Source: Streptomyces aurantiacus
Lineage (GTDB): Bacteria; Actinomycetota; Actinomycetes; Streptomycetales; Streptomycetaceae
Direction: 5' to 3'
DNA: 61,484 nucleotides
Assembly (NCBI RefSeq): GCF_001418335.1
Contig: NZ_LIPP01000026.1
Location: 1-61,484 of the forward strand
Position numbers and translations under genes: made by a program. The notes under the pieces are model-generated. The model made no database searches. It was not told where the DNA came from and worked only from the letters and a program-made list of their open reading frames with translations. Shown here piece by piece: positions 14,850-23,329 of this stretch (positions within the stretch are counted from its first letter, which is position 1; each line of letters begins with the position of its first letter).

Positions 14850-17105
14850 GTGTCCACCACCACCGACTCCCGCACAGCCCTGCGCATCTGCCCGCTCTGC
14901 GAGGCCACCTGCGGGCTGACGCTCACCATCGAGGGGACCCGGGTGACGAGCGCGCGCGGGGACCACGACGACGTGTTCAGCCAGGGGTTCATCTGCCCCA
15001 AGGGAGCGTCGTTCGGGGCTGCCGACAGTGACCCGGACCGCCTGCGGACCCCCTTGGTGCGCAGGGACGGCGCGTTGCGCGAGGCCACCTGGGAGGAGGC
15101 CTTCGACGCGGTCGCCGCCGGACTGCGACCGGTGGTCGAGCGGTACGGGCCGCACTCCGTCGGAGCCGTCCTCGGCAACCCGAACGTGCACACCATGGCC
15201 GGCGCGCTCTATCCGCCCGTCCTGCTCGCCGGACTCGGCACGCACAGCCTCTTCACCGCGTCCACCGTCGACCAGATGCCCAAGCACGTCTCCAGCGGCC
15301 TGCTCTACGGCGACGCCCTCGCGATCCCCGTACCCGATCTCGACCACACCGACCACCTGCTGCTGATCGGCGCCAACCCCCTGGAGTCCAACGGGAGTCT
15401 GTGCACCGCGCCCGACTTCCCCGGCAAACTCAAGGCCCTCAAGGCACGCGGCGGCACCCTCACGGTCATCGACCCCCGCCGCACCCGCACCGCCAAACTC
15501 GCCGACCGGCACGTAGCCATCCGCCCCGGCACCGACGCGCTGCTCCTCGCGGCGATGGCGTACGTCCTCTTCGACGAGCGGCTCACCGATCTCGGCGACC
15601 TCCGCGACCTGGTGCAGGGACTGGACGAACTCGCCGAGGCTGTACGGGACTTCACGCCGGACAAGGCTGCCGAGGCCTGCGACGTCGACGCCGACACGAT
15701 CCGGGCGCTCGCCCGTGAACTGGCCGCCGCGCCCACCGCCGCCGTCTACGGCCGCATCGGCAGCTGCACCGTTCCGCACGGCACCCTGGCCAGCTGGCTG
15801 GTCGACGTGCTCAACATCCTCACCGGCAACCTCGACCGGCCCGGCGGTGCCCTCTTCCCGCAGGCCGCCACCGACCGCACGCCCCGCCCCGCCGGACCCG
15901 GCCGCGGCTTTGCGCTCGGCCGCTGGCACAGCCGGGTGAGCCGCCATCCGGAGGCCAAGGGCGAACTGCCCATCGCCGCGCTCGCCGAGGAGATCGACAC
16001 CGCGACCGCCGAGGGCGAGCCGATCCGCGCCCTCATCACGATCGCCGCCAACCCGGTCCTCTCCACCCCCGACGGCGACCGCCTCGACAAGGCCCTCGAC
16101 TCGCTCGACTTCATGGTCAGCGTCGACCCCTACCTGAACGAGACCTCGCGCCACGCCCACGTCGTGCTGCCGCCGCCCCCGCCCTCGCAGAGCCCGCACC
16201 ACGACTTCGCCTTCAACACCCTCGCCGTACGCAACCAGGTCCGCTACACCAGGGCCGCCGTCCCCCTGGAACCGGGCCGGATGGCCGAGACGGAGATCCT
16301 GGCCAGGCTCGTCCTCGCCGCGACGGGCATACACGGCGCCGACCCGGCCGCCGTGGACGACCTGGTCATCGGCCAGACCCTCGGCAAGGCAGTCAAGGAA
16401 CCGCACTCCCCGGCGCACGGCCGCGACCCCCGCGAACTCGCCGCCACCCTCACCGGCGAGACCGGCCCCGAGCGGCGCCTCGACATGATGCTGCGGCTGG
16501 GCCCGTACGGCGACGGATTCGGCGCCCACCCCGAAGGCCTGACCCTGGAGAAGCTGCTGGCCCATCCGCACGGCATCGACCTCGGGCCGCTCAAGCCGCG
16601 GCTGCCGGGTCCCCTCAGGACCCGCAGCGGACTCGTCGAACTGCTCCCGGGGCCCCTGGCCGACGATCTCCCGCGCCTCAGGGAGGCACTGCGCCGGCGT
16701 CCCGAGGGCCTCGTCCTGGTCGGCCGCCGCCACCTGCGGTCCAACAACAGTTGGATGCACAACATCCCCGCCCTCACCGGCGGTACCAACCGCTGCACCC
16801 TGCACATCCACCCCGACGACGCCGAACGCCTCGGCGTCACCGACGGGGCACCGGTGCGCGTGAAGGGCGCCGGGGGAGAGGTCGTCGCCCCCGCCGAGAT
16901 CACCGACTCCGTACGACGCGGGGTCGTGAGCCTGCCGCACGGCTGGGGCCACGACCGGCCCGGCACCCGCCTGACCCACGCCGCGGAGAACCCCGGCGTC
17001 AACGTCAACCAGCTCCTGGACGGCACCCTGCTCGACCCACTGTCCGGCACGGCCGTCCTCAACGGCGTACCCATCGACATCGCGCCTACAAGCACACCTC
17101 TGTGA
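14850..17105 (+). CDS. Molybdopterin oxidoreductase with N-terminal [4Fe-4S] domain
   Basis: 751 residues from GTG 14850 directly after ggagga. The N-terminal cluster motif CPLCEATCG, with the fourth Cys in GFICPKG, binds a [4Fe-4S] cluster. The catalytic domain has the bis-MGD features VLGNPNVHTMAGALYPP, LLIGANPLESNG, VIDPRRTRTAKLADRH and ITIAANPVLSTPDGDRLDKA. The C-terminal molybdopterin-dinucleotide-binding domain runs RSNNSWMHNIPALTGG to SLPHGWGHD. It belongs to the formate dehydrogenase/nitrate reductase superfamily. No Cys or Sec stands at the expected metal-ligand stretch (TASTVDQMPKHVSSG). There is no Tat signal and no partner subunit, so it is a soluble cytoplasmic enzyme with unknown substrate. 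Confidence 0.9.
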   Translation: MSTTTDSRTALRICPLCEATCGLTLTIEGTRVTSARGDHDDVFSQGFICPKGASFGAADSDPDRLRTPLVRRDGALREATWEEAFDAVAAGLRPVVERYGPHSVGAVLGNPNVHTMAGALYPPVLLAGLGTHSLFTASTVDQMPKHVSSGLLYGDALAIPVPDLDHTDHLLLIGANPLESNGSLCTAPDFPGKLKALKARGGTLTVIDPRRTRTAKLADRHVAIRPGTDALLLAAMAYVLFDERLTDLGDLRDLVQGLDELAEAVRDFTPDKAAEACDVDADTIRALARELAAAPTAAVYGRIGSCTVPHGTLASWLVDVLNILTGNLDRPGGALFPQAATDRTPRPAGPGRGFALGRWHSRVSRHPEAKGELPIAALAEEIDTATAEGEPIRALITIAANPVLSTPDGDRLDKALDSLDFMVSVDPYLNETSRHAHVVLPPPPPSQSPHHDFAFNTLAVRNQVRYTRAAVPLEPGRMAETEILARLVLAATGIHGADPAAVDDLVIGQTLGKAVKEPHSPAHGRDPRELAATLTGETGPERRLDMMLRLGPYGDGFGAHPEGLTLEKLLAHPHGIDLGPLKPRLPGPLRTRSGLVELLPGPLADDLPRLREALRRRPEGLVLVGRRHLRSNNSWMHNIPALTGGTNRCTLHIHPDDAERLGVTDGAPVRVKGAGGEVVAPAEITDSVRRGVVSLPHGWGHDRPGTRLTHAAENPGVNVNQLLDGTLLDPLSGTAVLNGVPIDIAPTSTPL

Positions 17106-17142
17106 CCAGGAGTTTTGCGCTTATTGCTCTCGTGTCAACATC

Positions 17143-17172
17143 TTGTTAAGGCTTGTGGGCCCGACCTAACGT
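17143..17172 (+). promoter_or_regulatory. Promoter upstream of the CitMHS transporter
   Basis: TTGTTA (17143-17148), 18 bases, TAACGT (17167-17172). The -10 lies within the left arm of the long-spaced inverted repeat at 17164-17219. Confidence 0.45.
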
Positions 17173-17219
17173 CACTCGCACCGCCGGCCCTGGTGGGAGT
17201 TCAAGGGCGAACGTTAGGT
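17164..17219. promoter_or_regulatory. Perfect 9-bp inverted repeat spaced 38 bp, before the CitMHS gene
   Basis: ACCTAACGT (17164-17172) and ACGTTAGGT (17211-17219). The left arm overlaps the -10 and the right arm ends nine bases before the ATG. It could be a two-site operator or a 5'-leader stem covering the ribosome site. Confidence 0.5.
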
Positions 17220-17227
17220 ATCCATCC

Positions 17228-18763
17228 ATGCTGACCATCCTCGGCTTCACCATGATCGCGACCTTCCTGGTCCTGATCATGCTGAAGAAGATGTCGCCGA
17301 TCGCGGCGCTGGTGCTGATCCCGGCACTGTTCTGTGTGTTCGTCGGGAAGGGGGCCCATCTCGGCGACTACGTCATCGAAGGGGTGGGCACCCTCGCGCC
17401 CACCGCCGCGATGCTGATGTTCGCCATCGTGTACTTCGGCGTCATGATCGACGTCGGCCTCTTCGACCCGATCGTCCGGGGCATCCTCAGGTTCTGCAAG
17501 GCCGACCCGCTGCGCATCGTCATCGGCACGGCCCTGCTCGCCGCGATCGTCTCCCTGGACGGCGACGGCTCGACCACCTTCATGATCACGGTCTCGGCGA
17601 TGTACCCGCTGTACAAGCGCCTCAAGATGAGCCTCGTGGTGATGACCGGGGTCGCCGCCACCGCCAACGGCGTGATGAACACCCTGCCCTGGGGCGGCCC
17701 GACGGCTCGCGCCGCCACCGCGCTCAAGGTCGACGCCGGCGACATCTTCGTCCCGATGATCCCTGCGCTCGCCGTCGGCCTGGTCGCCGTGATCGCCCTC
17801 TCGTACGTCCTCGGCCTCCGCGAGCGCAGGCGACTCGGCGTGCTGAGCCTGGGCACCGTACGGGGGGACGAGCAGCAGGAGACCGAGGTTTCCGAGGCCG
17901 GGACAAGGATCACCGAGGTCGAGAACGAGGTCGAGACCGAGACCGAGACGGTGTTGGTCGGTGCAGGCACCGGTGCCCGTGTCTCCGGCGGTCCGGGTGA
18001 CGGCAAGGTGCGGTTCACCAAGACCACGGGTGGCGGCGGCAGCACGGACGCCCCCGACGCCTCCGACAACTCCGACAACTCCGGCGAGGGTGACGACGAA
18101 GAGGCGGAGGACGACGTCCGCCTCCAGGGCCTGGACCCGAACCGTGCGACGCTGCGTCCCAAGCTGTACTGGTTCAACGCGCTGCTCACGGTCGTCCTCC
18201 TCACCGCCATGATCATGGAGCTGCTGCCGATCCCGGTCCTGTTCCTGCTCGCCGCCGCGCTCGCCCTGACGGTCAACTTCCCGCACATCCCGGACCAGCG
18301 GGAGCGTCTCGCCGCCCACGCCGACAACGTCCTCAACGTCTCCGGCATGGTCTTCGCCGCCGCTGTCTTCACCGGCGTCCTCCAGGGCACCGGCATGGTC
18401 GACTCCATGGCCAAGTGGCTCGTCGACGGCGTCCCCGACGGCATGGGCCCGCACATGGCCGTCGTCACCGGGGTCCTGAGCATCCCGCTCACCTACTTCA
18501 TGTCGAACGACGGCTTCTACTTCGGAGTCCTGCCGGTCCTCGCCGAGGCGGGCGCCGCGCACGGTGTCTCGCCGCTCGAAGTCGCCCGCGCCTCCATCGT
18601 CGGCCAGCCGCTGCACATGTCGAGCCCGCTGGTCCCAGCCGTGTACGTGCTGGTCGGCATGGCCAAGGTCGACTTCGGCGACCACACCAGGTTCGTGGTC
18701 AAGTGGGCCGCCCTCACCTCGCTCGTGGTGCTCGCGTCCGGAATCCTGTTCGGCATCATCTGA
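17228..18763 (+). CDS. CitMHS-family citrate-metal symporter
   Basis: 511 residues from ATG 17228. It imports citrate complexed with divalent metal in symport with protons. Seen: an N-terminal membrane half (MLTILGFTMIATFLVLIMLK, MSPIAALVLIPALFCVF, AAMLMFAIVYFGVMIDVGLF), the family motifs SLDGDGSTTFMITVSAMYPL and GVMNTLPWGGPTARAATAL, and a C-terminal half with SIPLTYFMSNDGFYFGVLP and GQPLHMSSPLVPAVYVLVGM. The central cytoplasmic loop (about 205-312) is unusually long and acidic (ENEVETETETV, SGEGDDEEAEDD). A 9-bp inverted repeat brackets the leader. No CitAB-type two-component genes are nearby. Confidence 0.93.
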   Translation: MLTILGFTMIATFLVLIMLKKMSPIAALVLIPALFCVFVGKGAHLGDYVIEGVGTLAPTAAMLMFAIVYFGVMIDVGLFDPIVRGILRFCKADPLRIVIGTALLAAIVSLDGDGSTTFMITVSAMYPLYKRLKMSLVVMTGVAATANGVMNTLPWGGPTARAATALKVDAGDIFVPMIPALAVGLVAVIALSYVLGLRERRRLGVLSLGTVRGDEQQETEVSEAGTRITEVENEVETETETVLVGAGTGARVSGGPGDGKVRFTKTTGGGGSTDAPDASDNSDNSGEGDDEEAEDDVRLQGLDPNRATLRPKLYWFNALLTVVLLTAMIMELLPIPVLFLLAAALALTVNFPHIPDQRERLAAHADNVLNVSGMVFAAAVFTGVLQGTGMVDSMAKWLVDGVPDGMGPHMAVVTGVLSIPLTYFMSNDGFYFGVLPVLAEAGAAHGVSPLEVARASIVGQPLHMSSPLVPAVYVLVGMAKVDFGDHTRFVVKWAALTSLVVLASGILFGII

Positions 18764-18829
18764 CCCGCCGCACCCACCTCACCCGCACCACCGCTGCCGC
18801 TCGTCCGGCCGGGAGGCCGATTCCGTCCG

Positions 18830-20098
18830 ATGGAGAACGTCACTGTGAGACCCGGTGGGAACCGCGGCTGGCTGCTCCGCCTGGTCATCGCCTTCAGCTG
18901 CGCGCAGGGGGCGGTGTCGATGGCACGGCCCGCCGTCTCCTACCGGGCCCTCGCGCTGGGCGCCGACGAGCGTGCCATCGGCGTGATCGCCGGCGTGTAC
19001 GCGCTGCTGCCGCTCTTCGCCGCCGTACCGCTCGGACGCAGGACCGACCACGGCCGGTGCGCCCCGCTGCTCCCGGTGGGCGTCGTCCTCATAGCCGGGG
19101 GCTGCGCCCTCAGCGGTACGGCGGACTCCCTCACCGCGATGGCGGCCTGGAGCGGTGTGATGGGCCTCGGACACCTCTCCTTCGTGATCGGCGCCCAGTC
19201 GATCGTGGCCCGCCAGTCCGCACCCCACGAACAGGACCGCAACTTCGGCCACTTCACCATCGGCGCGTCCCTCGGCCAGCTCGTCGGACCGATCGCCGCG
19301 GGCGCCCTGATCGGTGGCCCCGACATGGCGGGCACCAGCGCCCTGGCCCTGCTGGTCGCGGGCGGGGTCGCGGCGGTCTCGTTCGTCTCCCTGTGGCGCA
19401 TCGAGCACCGTACGCCGCCCACGTCCCGTACCGGACAGGGCGAACGCGTGCCCGTGCACCGCATCCTGCGCACCCGGGGCGTGCCCGCGGGCATCTTCAT
19501 CAGCCTCGCCGTGCTCTCCGCGACGGACATCCTCACCGCGTACCTGCCGGTGGTCGGCGAACACCGCGGCATCGCGCCCTCGGTGATCGGGCTGCTGCTC
19601 AGCCTGCGCGCGGCGGCGACGATCGCCTGCCGGCTGGTGATGACACCGATGCTGCGGCTGCTGGGCCGGGCCGCGCTGCTCACCGCGACCTGCCTGCCGG
19701 CGGCCCTGCTGTGCGCGGCGATCGCCCTGCCCGTGCCGGTCTGGGCCCTCGCCGTGATGCTCGCCGCGCTGGGCTTCTGTCTGGGCGTCGGGCAGCCTCT
19801 GTCCATGACCACCGTGGTCCAGGCCGCTCCGGACGACGCCCGCTCCACCGCCCTCGCCCTGCGGCTGACCGGCAACCGGCTCGGCCAGGTCGCCGCGCCC
19901 GCCGCCGCGGGCCTGATCGCCGGGGTCGCGGGCGTGGCCGCGCCGTTCGTGATGCTCGGAGCGCTCCTGCTGATCGCCTCCGGGCTGGGACTCCGGCAGG
20001 GCCGGACCGCCGCCGGGACCGCGGCGGCCGGAAGCCCGGCCAGGACCGGTACCGCGCCTGAACTCGAAGAACGCCGAACGGGACACGGCCGCCCGTGA
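18830..20098 (+). CDS. MFS transporter
   Basis: 422 residues with twelve readable hydrophobic segments. The loop 2-3 signature appears as PLFAAVPLGRRTDHGRCAPL. Other segments are GVMGLGHLSFVIGAQSIVAR, HFTIGASLGQLVGPIAAGAL and the second-half start VPAGIFISLAVLSATDILTA. It lies 66 bases after the CitMHS gene. The substrate is not deducible. Classed as a drug- or metabolite-efflux-type MFS protein. Confidence 0.9.
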   Translation: MENVTVRPGGNRGWLLRLVIAFSCAQGAVSMARPAVSYRALALGADERAIGVIAGVYALLPLFAAVPLGRRTDHGRCAPLLPVGVVLIAGGCALSGTADSLTAMAAWSGVMGLGHLSFVIGAQSIVARQSAPHEQDRNFGHFTIGASLGQLVGPIAAGALIGGPDMAGTSALALLVAGGVAAVSFVSLWRIEHRTPPTSRTGQGERVPVHRILRTRGVPAGIFISLAVLSATDILTAYLPVVGEHRGIAPSVIGLLLSLRAAATIACRLVMTPMLRLLGRAALLTATCLPAALLCAAIALPVPVWALAVMLAALGFCLGVGQPLSMTTVVQAAPDDARSTALALRLTGNRLGQVAAPAAAGLIAGVAGVAAPFVMLGALLLIASGLGLRQGRTAAGTAAAGSPARTGTAPELEERRTGHGRP

Positions 20099-20145
20099 GT
20101 TGGGGTGTCCAAAGGCTTCCCCGGGCATGCGCGGTCCGTTAGCTT

Positions 20146-20181
20146 CCGTGACTCACGGGTCTCGTACAAACCCGCACGAGA
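20146..20181. promoter_or_regulatory. Two small palindromes upstream of the ABC ATPase gene
   Basis: CCGTGA-C-TCACGG (20146-20158), then TCTCGT and ACGAGA flanking ten bases (20160-20181). They lie in the 134-base gap after the MFS gene and may act as operator or weak terminator. Confidence 0.35.
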
Positions 20182-20232
20182 CGTCCGACCACGGAGCATC
20201 AGTGCCCCGTGAGCCCCCGGGGGTCACGTCTC

Positions 20233-21579
20233 ATGCCACGCGCCGTCTCTCTGCACCAAGTGAGCAAGTCCTATACGCAAGGCGTCCGGGTGGTGGAGCG
20301 GCTGTCGCTCGACATCGCGCCCGGCGAGTTCCTCGTGCTGCTCGGGCCGTCCGGCTGCGGCAAGTCGACGGTGCTGAGGATGATCGCCGGGCTTGAGGAG
20401 CCCACCGAGGGAGAGGTACGGCTCGACGGAACGTACGCCAACCATGTCCATCCCTCCGAGCGTGACATGGCGATGGTCTTCCAGAACTACGCGCTTTACC
20501 CGACCATGAGCAGCCGCGCGAACATCGGCTTCCCTCTGCGGATCGAGGCACCCGGCCGGGACCCGGGGCCGCGCGTGGAGGCCACGGCCCGGATGCTCGG
20601 CATCGAGGACCTCCTCGACCGCTTCCCGCACCAGCTCTCCGGCGGGGAACGCCAGCGCGTGGCGATGGGCCGGGCGATCGCCCGGCACCCCTCCGCGTTC
20701 CTGATGGACGAGCCGCTCGCCAACCTCGACGCCAAGCTCCGCAACCACCTGCGGGCCGAGATAGCGCGCCTGACCCGGGACTTGGACGTGACGACCGTGT
20801 ACGTCACCCACGACCAGGCGGAGGCGATGTCACTGGGCGACCGGGTCGCCGTCCTGCGCGGGGGTGTCCTCCAGCAGGTCGGTACTCCGCGCGTGGTCTA
20901 CGCACTGCCGGAGAACGTTTTCGTCGCGGCGTTCATCGGCACCCCCAGGATCAACCTGCTCCGGGGCGTCGTGCTCGCCCCGCTGGACGGCGCCATGTCG
21001 ATCGGTCTCGGCCGCCAGGCACTCGTCCTGCCCGAGCCCCTGTCCCCGGACCACCGGTTGCTCCGGGTGCAGCAGGGCCGCGAGGTCATCGTCGGGCTGC
21101 GCTCGGAGGCCGTACGCCTCGCGCGGCCCGCGCAGGCCCGGCCCGGCGAGGTGGCGATCAGCGGGCTCGTCGAGCACGTGGAGTTCCAGGGGCACGAGGT
21201 CCTCGTCCACCTCAACACCGGCTCGCGCCCCGCGCTCGTGCCGGACCTGGAGGCGCCGCGTCCCGTGTCTCGGCCGACCAGGCGTCGCCGCCGGGAGGGC
21301 AGGGTCCTCGACCGGCTGCGGGACCGGGCGGGCACCCTGCGCGCCGGGCCGGTCGTGGTCCTGGAGCACCCCGGCGACGCGGGGTCGGAGCGCACGGAAC
21401 CGGCGCCGGCGGAGGGCCGGCTGCCGGGGGACCTCATCGTCCGCACGACACCCGACCACGCGCTGCGCCATGGCATGCATGTCCCACTTCTCGTGGACCT
21501 CGCGCATCTGTTCGTCTTCGACCACGCCGGGGTACGGATCTGTCCGGCGCCGGCGCGGTCGCCTGACCTGGAGGACTGA
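20233..21579 (+). CDS. Orphan carbohydrate-type ABC importer ATPase (MsiK/UgpC-like)
   Basis: 448 residues from ATG 20233 (GTG 20209 is an alternative). Walker A GPSGCGKST (about 38-46), Q-loop MVFQNYALYPTMS, signature HQLSGGERQRVAMGRAIA, Walker B SAFLMDEPLANLDAKLR and the H-loop YVTHDQAEAMSLGDRVAVLR are intact. A C-terminal OB-fold/TOBE regulatory region follows (EVIVGLRSEAVRLARPA, VEHVEFQGHEVLVHLNTGS). Compared with MsiK it is longer, with an Arg-rich insert (RPTRRRRREGRVLDRLRDRA) before the last domain. No permease or binding-protein genes are adjacent, so it probably energises importers encoded elsewhere. Confidence 0.9.
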   Translation: MPRAVSLHQVSKSYTQGVRVVERLSLDIAPGEFLVLLGPSGCGKSTVLRMIAGLEEPTEGEVRLDGTYANHVHPSERDMAMVFQNYALYPTMSSRANIGFPLRIEAPGRDPGPRVEATARMLGIEDLLDRFPHQLSGGERQRVAMGRAIARHPSAFLMDEPLANLDAKLRNHLRAEIARLTRDLDVTTVYVTHDQAEAMSLGDRVAVLRGGVLQQVGTPRVVYALPENVFVAAFIGTPRINLLRGVVLAPLDGAMSIGLGRQALVLPEPLSPDHRLLRVQQGREVIVGLRSEAVRLARPAQARPGEVAISGLVEHVEFQGHEVLVHLNTGSRPALVPDLEAPRPVSRPTRRRRREGRVLDRLRDRAGTLRAGPVVVLEHPGDAGSERTEPAPAEGRLPGDLIVRTTPDHALRHGMHVPLLVDLAHLFVFDHAGVRICPAPARSPDLED

Positions 21580-21610
21580 GACCGGGTTCGCTTACGGGTG
21601 CGGGTGCGTC

Positions 21611-21740
21611 GTGGCTGGTCGCGCAGTTCCCCGCGCCCCTAAAAGACTGCGCAGTTCCCCGCGCCCCTAAAGACAAAAGACTGCGCAGTTCCCCTGCGCC
21701 CCTGCTTTTCAGGGGCGCGGGGAACTGCGCGACCAGCCAC
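21611..21740. repeat. Streptomycete intergenic repeat cluster with 30-bp perfect inverted ends
   Basis: Four copies of the core gcgcagttccccgcgcccct. Copies at 21611-21640, 21649-21668 and 21682-21703 (one extra t) run forward and the copy at 21711-21740 runs in reverse. The outer 30-bp units, which include gtggctggtc, are exact reverse complements and could fold into a very strong hairpin. The cluster fills the first half of the 306-base gap between the ABC ATPase and the aldehyde dehydrogenase and probably ends transcription of the former. The same unit recurs at 26381, 38256 and 57929-58060. Confidence 0.9.
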
Positions 21741-21819
21741 ACTCGGCCCGCAGTCGCCCACAGCCGCCCGCCGACCCGCCGTTCGGCTGAACCCCCGGCG
21801 GGATCGGCCTGGCGCGTAA

Positions 21820-21838
21820 AAACTAACAGCGCTAGTTT
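21820..21838. promoter_or_regulatory. TetR-type operator upstream of the aldehyde/alcohol dehydrogenase operon
   Basis: Inverted repeat AAACTA-acagcgc-TAGTTT. It matches the 23-bp palindrome at 27098-27120 at 16 of 23 aligned positions, including the AAACTA half-site. It lies about 50 bases before the ALDH start. Confidence 0.65.
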
Positions 21839-21885
21839 GGGTGGTGGGCGGGCCGACCGCGCCCCTCCCGGGAGGAACGCAACGC

Positions 21886-23274
21886 ATGAAGGCACACGAC
21901 GGCATGTACATCGACGGCGAGTGGCGCCCCGCCGCCGGTCCGGACACGATCGCCGTCGTGAATCCGGCCGACGAGCAGGTCATCGCGCACGTCCCGGCCG
22001 GCACGATCGAGGACGTCGACGCCGCCGTACGGGCCGCGCGCGCAGCCTTTCCGGCCTGGGCCGCCACCCCGCCCGCCGAGCGCGCCGCGCGGATCGGCGC
22101 CCTGCGGGACGTCCTCGTCGCCCGCAAGGACGAGATCGCCGAAACGGTCACCGCCGAGCTCGGCTCGCCGCTGAAGTTCTCCCACGCGGTGCACGTCGGG
22201 GCGCCGATCGCGGTCGCCGGTTCCTACGCCGACCTCGCCGCCTCGTACGCCTTCGAGGAGAAGGTCGGGAACTCGACCGTCCATCTGGAACCGGTCGGCG
22301 TCGTCGGAGCGATCACGCCCTGGAACTACCCGCTGCACCAGATCGTCGCCAAGGTCGCCCCGGCCCTCGCGGCCGGCTGCACGGTGGTGCTGAAGCCCGC
22401 CGAGGACACCCCGCTCGTCGCGCAGCTCTTCGCGGAGGCCGTCCACGAGGCCGGAGTGCCGGCCGGCGTCTTCAACCTCGTCACCGGCCTCGGCCCGGTC
22501 GCGGGACAGGCGCTCGCCGGCCATGAGGGCGTGGACCTGGTCTCCTTCACGGGCTCGACGGCCGTCGGCAGGCAGATCGGCGCGACGGCGGGCGCGGCCG
22601 TCAAGCGCGTCGCCCTGGAACTGGGTGGCAAGTCCGCCAACGTCATTCTGCCGAGTGCCGACCTGGCCAAGGCCGTGAACGTCGGCGTGGCCAACGTGAT
22701 GTCCAACTCCGGCCAGACGTGCAGCGCCTGGACCCGCATGCTGGTGCACGACTCCCAGTACGACGAGGCGGTCGCCCTGGCCGCCGAAGCCGCCGCGAAG
22801 TACGGCGAGCGCATCGGCCCCGTCGTCAACGCCAAGCAGCAGGAACGGGTGCGGGGCTACATCGAGAAGGGCGTCACCGAGGGCGCGCGACTGGTCGCGG
22901 GCGGGCCCGAAGCCCCGCGGGAGCAGGGGTACTTCGTCAGCCCGACCGTCTTCGCGGACGTCCGCCCCGAGATGACGATCGCCCAGGAGGAGATCTTCGG
23001 CCCGGTCCTGTCGATCATGCGGTACGAGGACGAGGCCGACGCGCTGCGGATCGCGAACGGCACGGTGTACGGGCTCGCGGGCGCCGTCTGGGCCGGGGAC
23101 GAGACGGAGGCCGTGGCCTTCGCACGGCGCCTGGACACCGGGCAGGTCGACATCAACGGCGGACGCTTCAACCCCCGGGCACCCTTCGGCGGTTACAAGC
23201 AGTCGGGCGTCGGGCGCGAACTGGGCTCGCACGGACTGTCCGAGTACCTCCAGACCAAGTCCCTCCAGTTCTAG
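21886..23274 (+). CDS. NAD(P)-dependent aldehyde dehydrogenase
   Basis: 462 residues from ATG 21886 after gggaggaa. Oxidises an aldehyde to its acid. Seen: the oxyanion-hole Asn147 in TPWNYPLHQ, the cofactor stretch [13 protein letters not shown], the general base Glu245 in LELGGKSAN and the nucleophile Cys279 in [11 protein letters not shown]; the C-terminus reads [15 protein letters not shown]. The full family length is present. The alcohol dehydrogenase follows 55 bases later on the same strand, so an alcohol could be carried through aldehyde to acid. An operator matching that of the TetR/acyl-CoA dehydrogenase pair at 27.1 kb links both loci. Confidence 0.95.
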   Translation: MKAHDGMYIDGEWRPAAGPDTIAVVNPADEQVIAHVPAGTIEDVDAAVRAARAAFPAWAATPPAERAARIGALRDVLVARKDEIAETVTAELGSPLKFSHAVHVGAPIAVAGSYADLAASYAFEEKVGNSTVHLEPVGVVGAITPWNYPLHQIVAKVAPALAAGCTVVLKPAEDTPLVAQLFAEAVHEAGVPAGVFNLVTGLGPVAGQALAGHEGVDLVSFTGSTAVGRQIGATAGAAVKRVALELGGKSANVILPSADLAKAVNVGVANVMSNSGQTCSAWTRMLVHDSQYDEAVALAAEAAAKYGERIGPVVNAKQQERVRGYIEKGVTEGARLVAGGPEAPREQGYFVSPTVFADVRPEMTIAQEEIFGPVLSIMRYEDEADALRIANGTVYGLAGAVWAGDETEAVAFARRLDTGQVDINGGRFNPRAPFGGYKQSGVGRELGSHGLSEYLQTKSLQF

Positions 23275-23329
23275 AGTCCCCAGCCAGTTCCAGAGCCCCG
23301 AGTCCCGAGTCCCAGGAGCGTTGTACGTC

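Noticed and set aside
14190..16979. A 929-codon open frame on the minus strand across the TetR and molybdopterin oxidoreductase genes
   Set aside because: It is antisense to two proteins with full family motifs, is Gly/Val/Arg-biased as expected from the complement of high-G+C codons, and has no recognisable domain.
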